In this document: in pieces, positions 63,995 through 64,000 of the stretch
How positions within the stretch are numbered: the stretch's first letter is position 1
Layout of the letters: every line of letters begins with the position of its first letter
NCBI RefSeq assembly: GCF_001269925.1
Contig: NZ_LHVO01000056.1
Coordinates: 186,001 to 250,000 of the forward strand
From: Pseudomonas sp. MIACH
Lineage (GTDB): Bacteria; Pseudomonadota; Gammaproteobacteria; Pseudomonadales; Pseudomonadaceae
Direction of reading: 5' to 3'
DNA: 64,000 nucleotides
Notes under the pieces: generated by a model
Databases searched by the model: none
What the model was told of the DNA's origin: nothing
The model's input: only the letters and a program-made list of their open reading frames with translations
Translations under genes and position numbers: made by a program

Positions 63995-64000
63995 ATGCCC
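63995..64000 (+). CDS. dxs: Probable first codons of 1-deoxyxylulose-5-phosphate synthase
   Basis: Only ATG CCC remains before the window ends. The call rests on the conserved xseB-ispA-dxs order and on Pseudomonas Dxs starting Met-Pro. Confidence 0.4.

Overview
The window is about 64 kb of a Pseudomonas chromosome, most likely from the P. fluorescens group. Three things point there. The gene order (lnt, leuS, lptE, holA; lipA-lipB-DUF493-dacC-rlpA-mltB-rodA-pbpA-rlmH-rsfS-nadD-proA; then eatR, aldehyde dehydrogenase, eat, eutBC and on to ppa) is the conserved Pseudomonas order. The codons are GC-rich. Fluorescens-type REP sequences (hairpins on GTGGGAGGGGCTTGC or CTGTAGGAGC) sit between genes. 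No rRNA, tRNA or CRISPR array was found.

Positions 1-41,260 are core genome. An envelope and housekeeping block (1-21,132) holds the end of lnt, leuS, lptE, holA, the ribosome-rescue gene arfA with its built-in hairpin, lytic transglycosylases, lipoate genes and the rod-shape cluster. A mixed block (21,308-30,616) holds a DNA glycosylase, a DedA-PAP2 fusion, lrgAB, a MORN-repeat/C13-protease lipoprotein, ubiX and mpl. An ethanolamine block (30,690-38,238) holds eatR, an aldehyde dehydrogenase, eat and eutBC, with a visible sigma-54 promoter and paired activator sites. Two small genes of other function, a second DedA gene, an mtfA-like peptidase and ppa follow.

Positions 41,400-55,000 are accessory. 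A phage-type S24 repressor gene is followed by a candidate structured RNA whose terminator is one copy of a perfect 25-bp direct repeat (42,376-42,400). The second copy is at 52,444-52,468. Between the copies is a 10.07-kb island carrying an IS21-family element with a damaged istA, an HNH-type protein and a Mod/Res pair resembling type III restriction-modification. G-rich repeats resembling integrase arm sites lie just inside both ends, but no integrase gene remains. Just outside the right copy is a two-gene operon: a MazG-like nucleotide pyrophosphohydrolase and a 623-aa protein with a PD-(D/E)XK nuclease motif and a DUF2075 helicase. This operon is the best candidate for a little-described defence system.

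Positions 55,002-61,640 hold a Pseudomonas DUF6124 gene and a nine-gene envelope-stress cluster on the minus strand. The cluster resembles E. coli yjfI-J-K-L-M-C (with a PspA homologue), with a rhomboid protease and a potassium-channel-like protein inserted. Its promoter lies between two perfect copies of the palindrome CTCACGCGTGAG. The window ends with ycaC, a remnant of a Fic-type gene, xseB, ispA and probably the first codons of dxs. All family assignments come from reading motifs and recalled gene order; no database search was possible.
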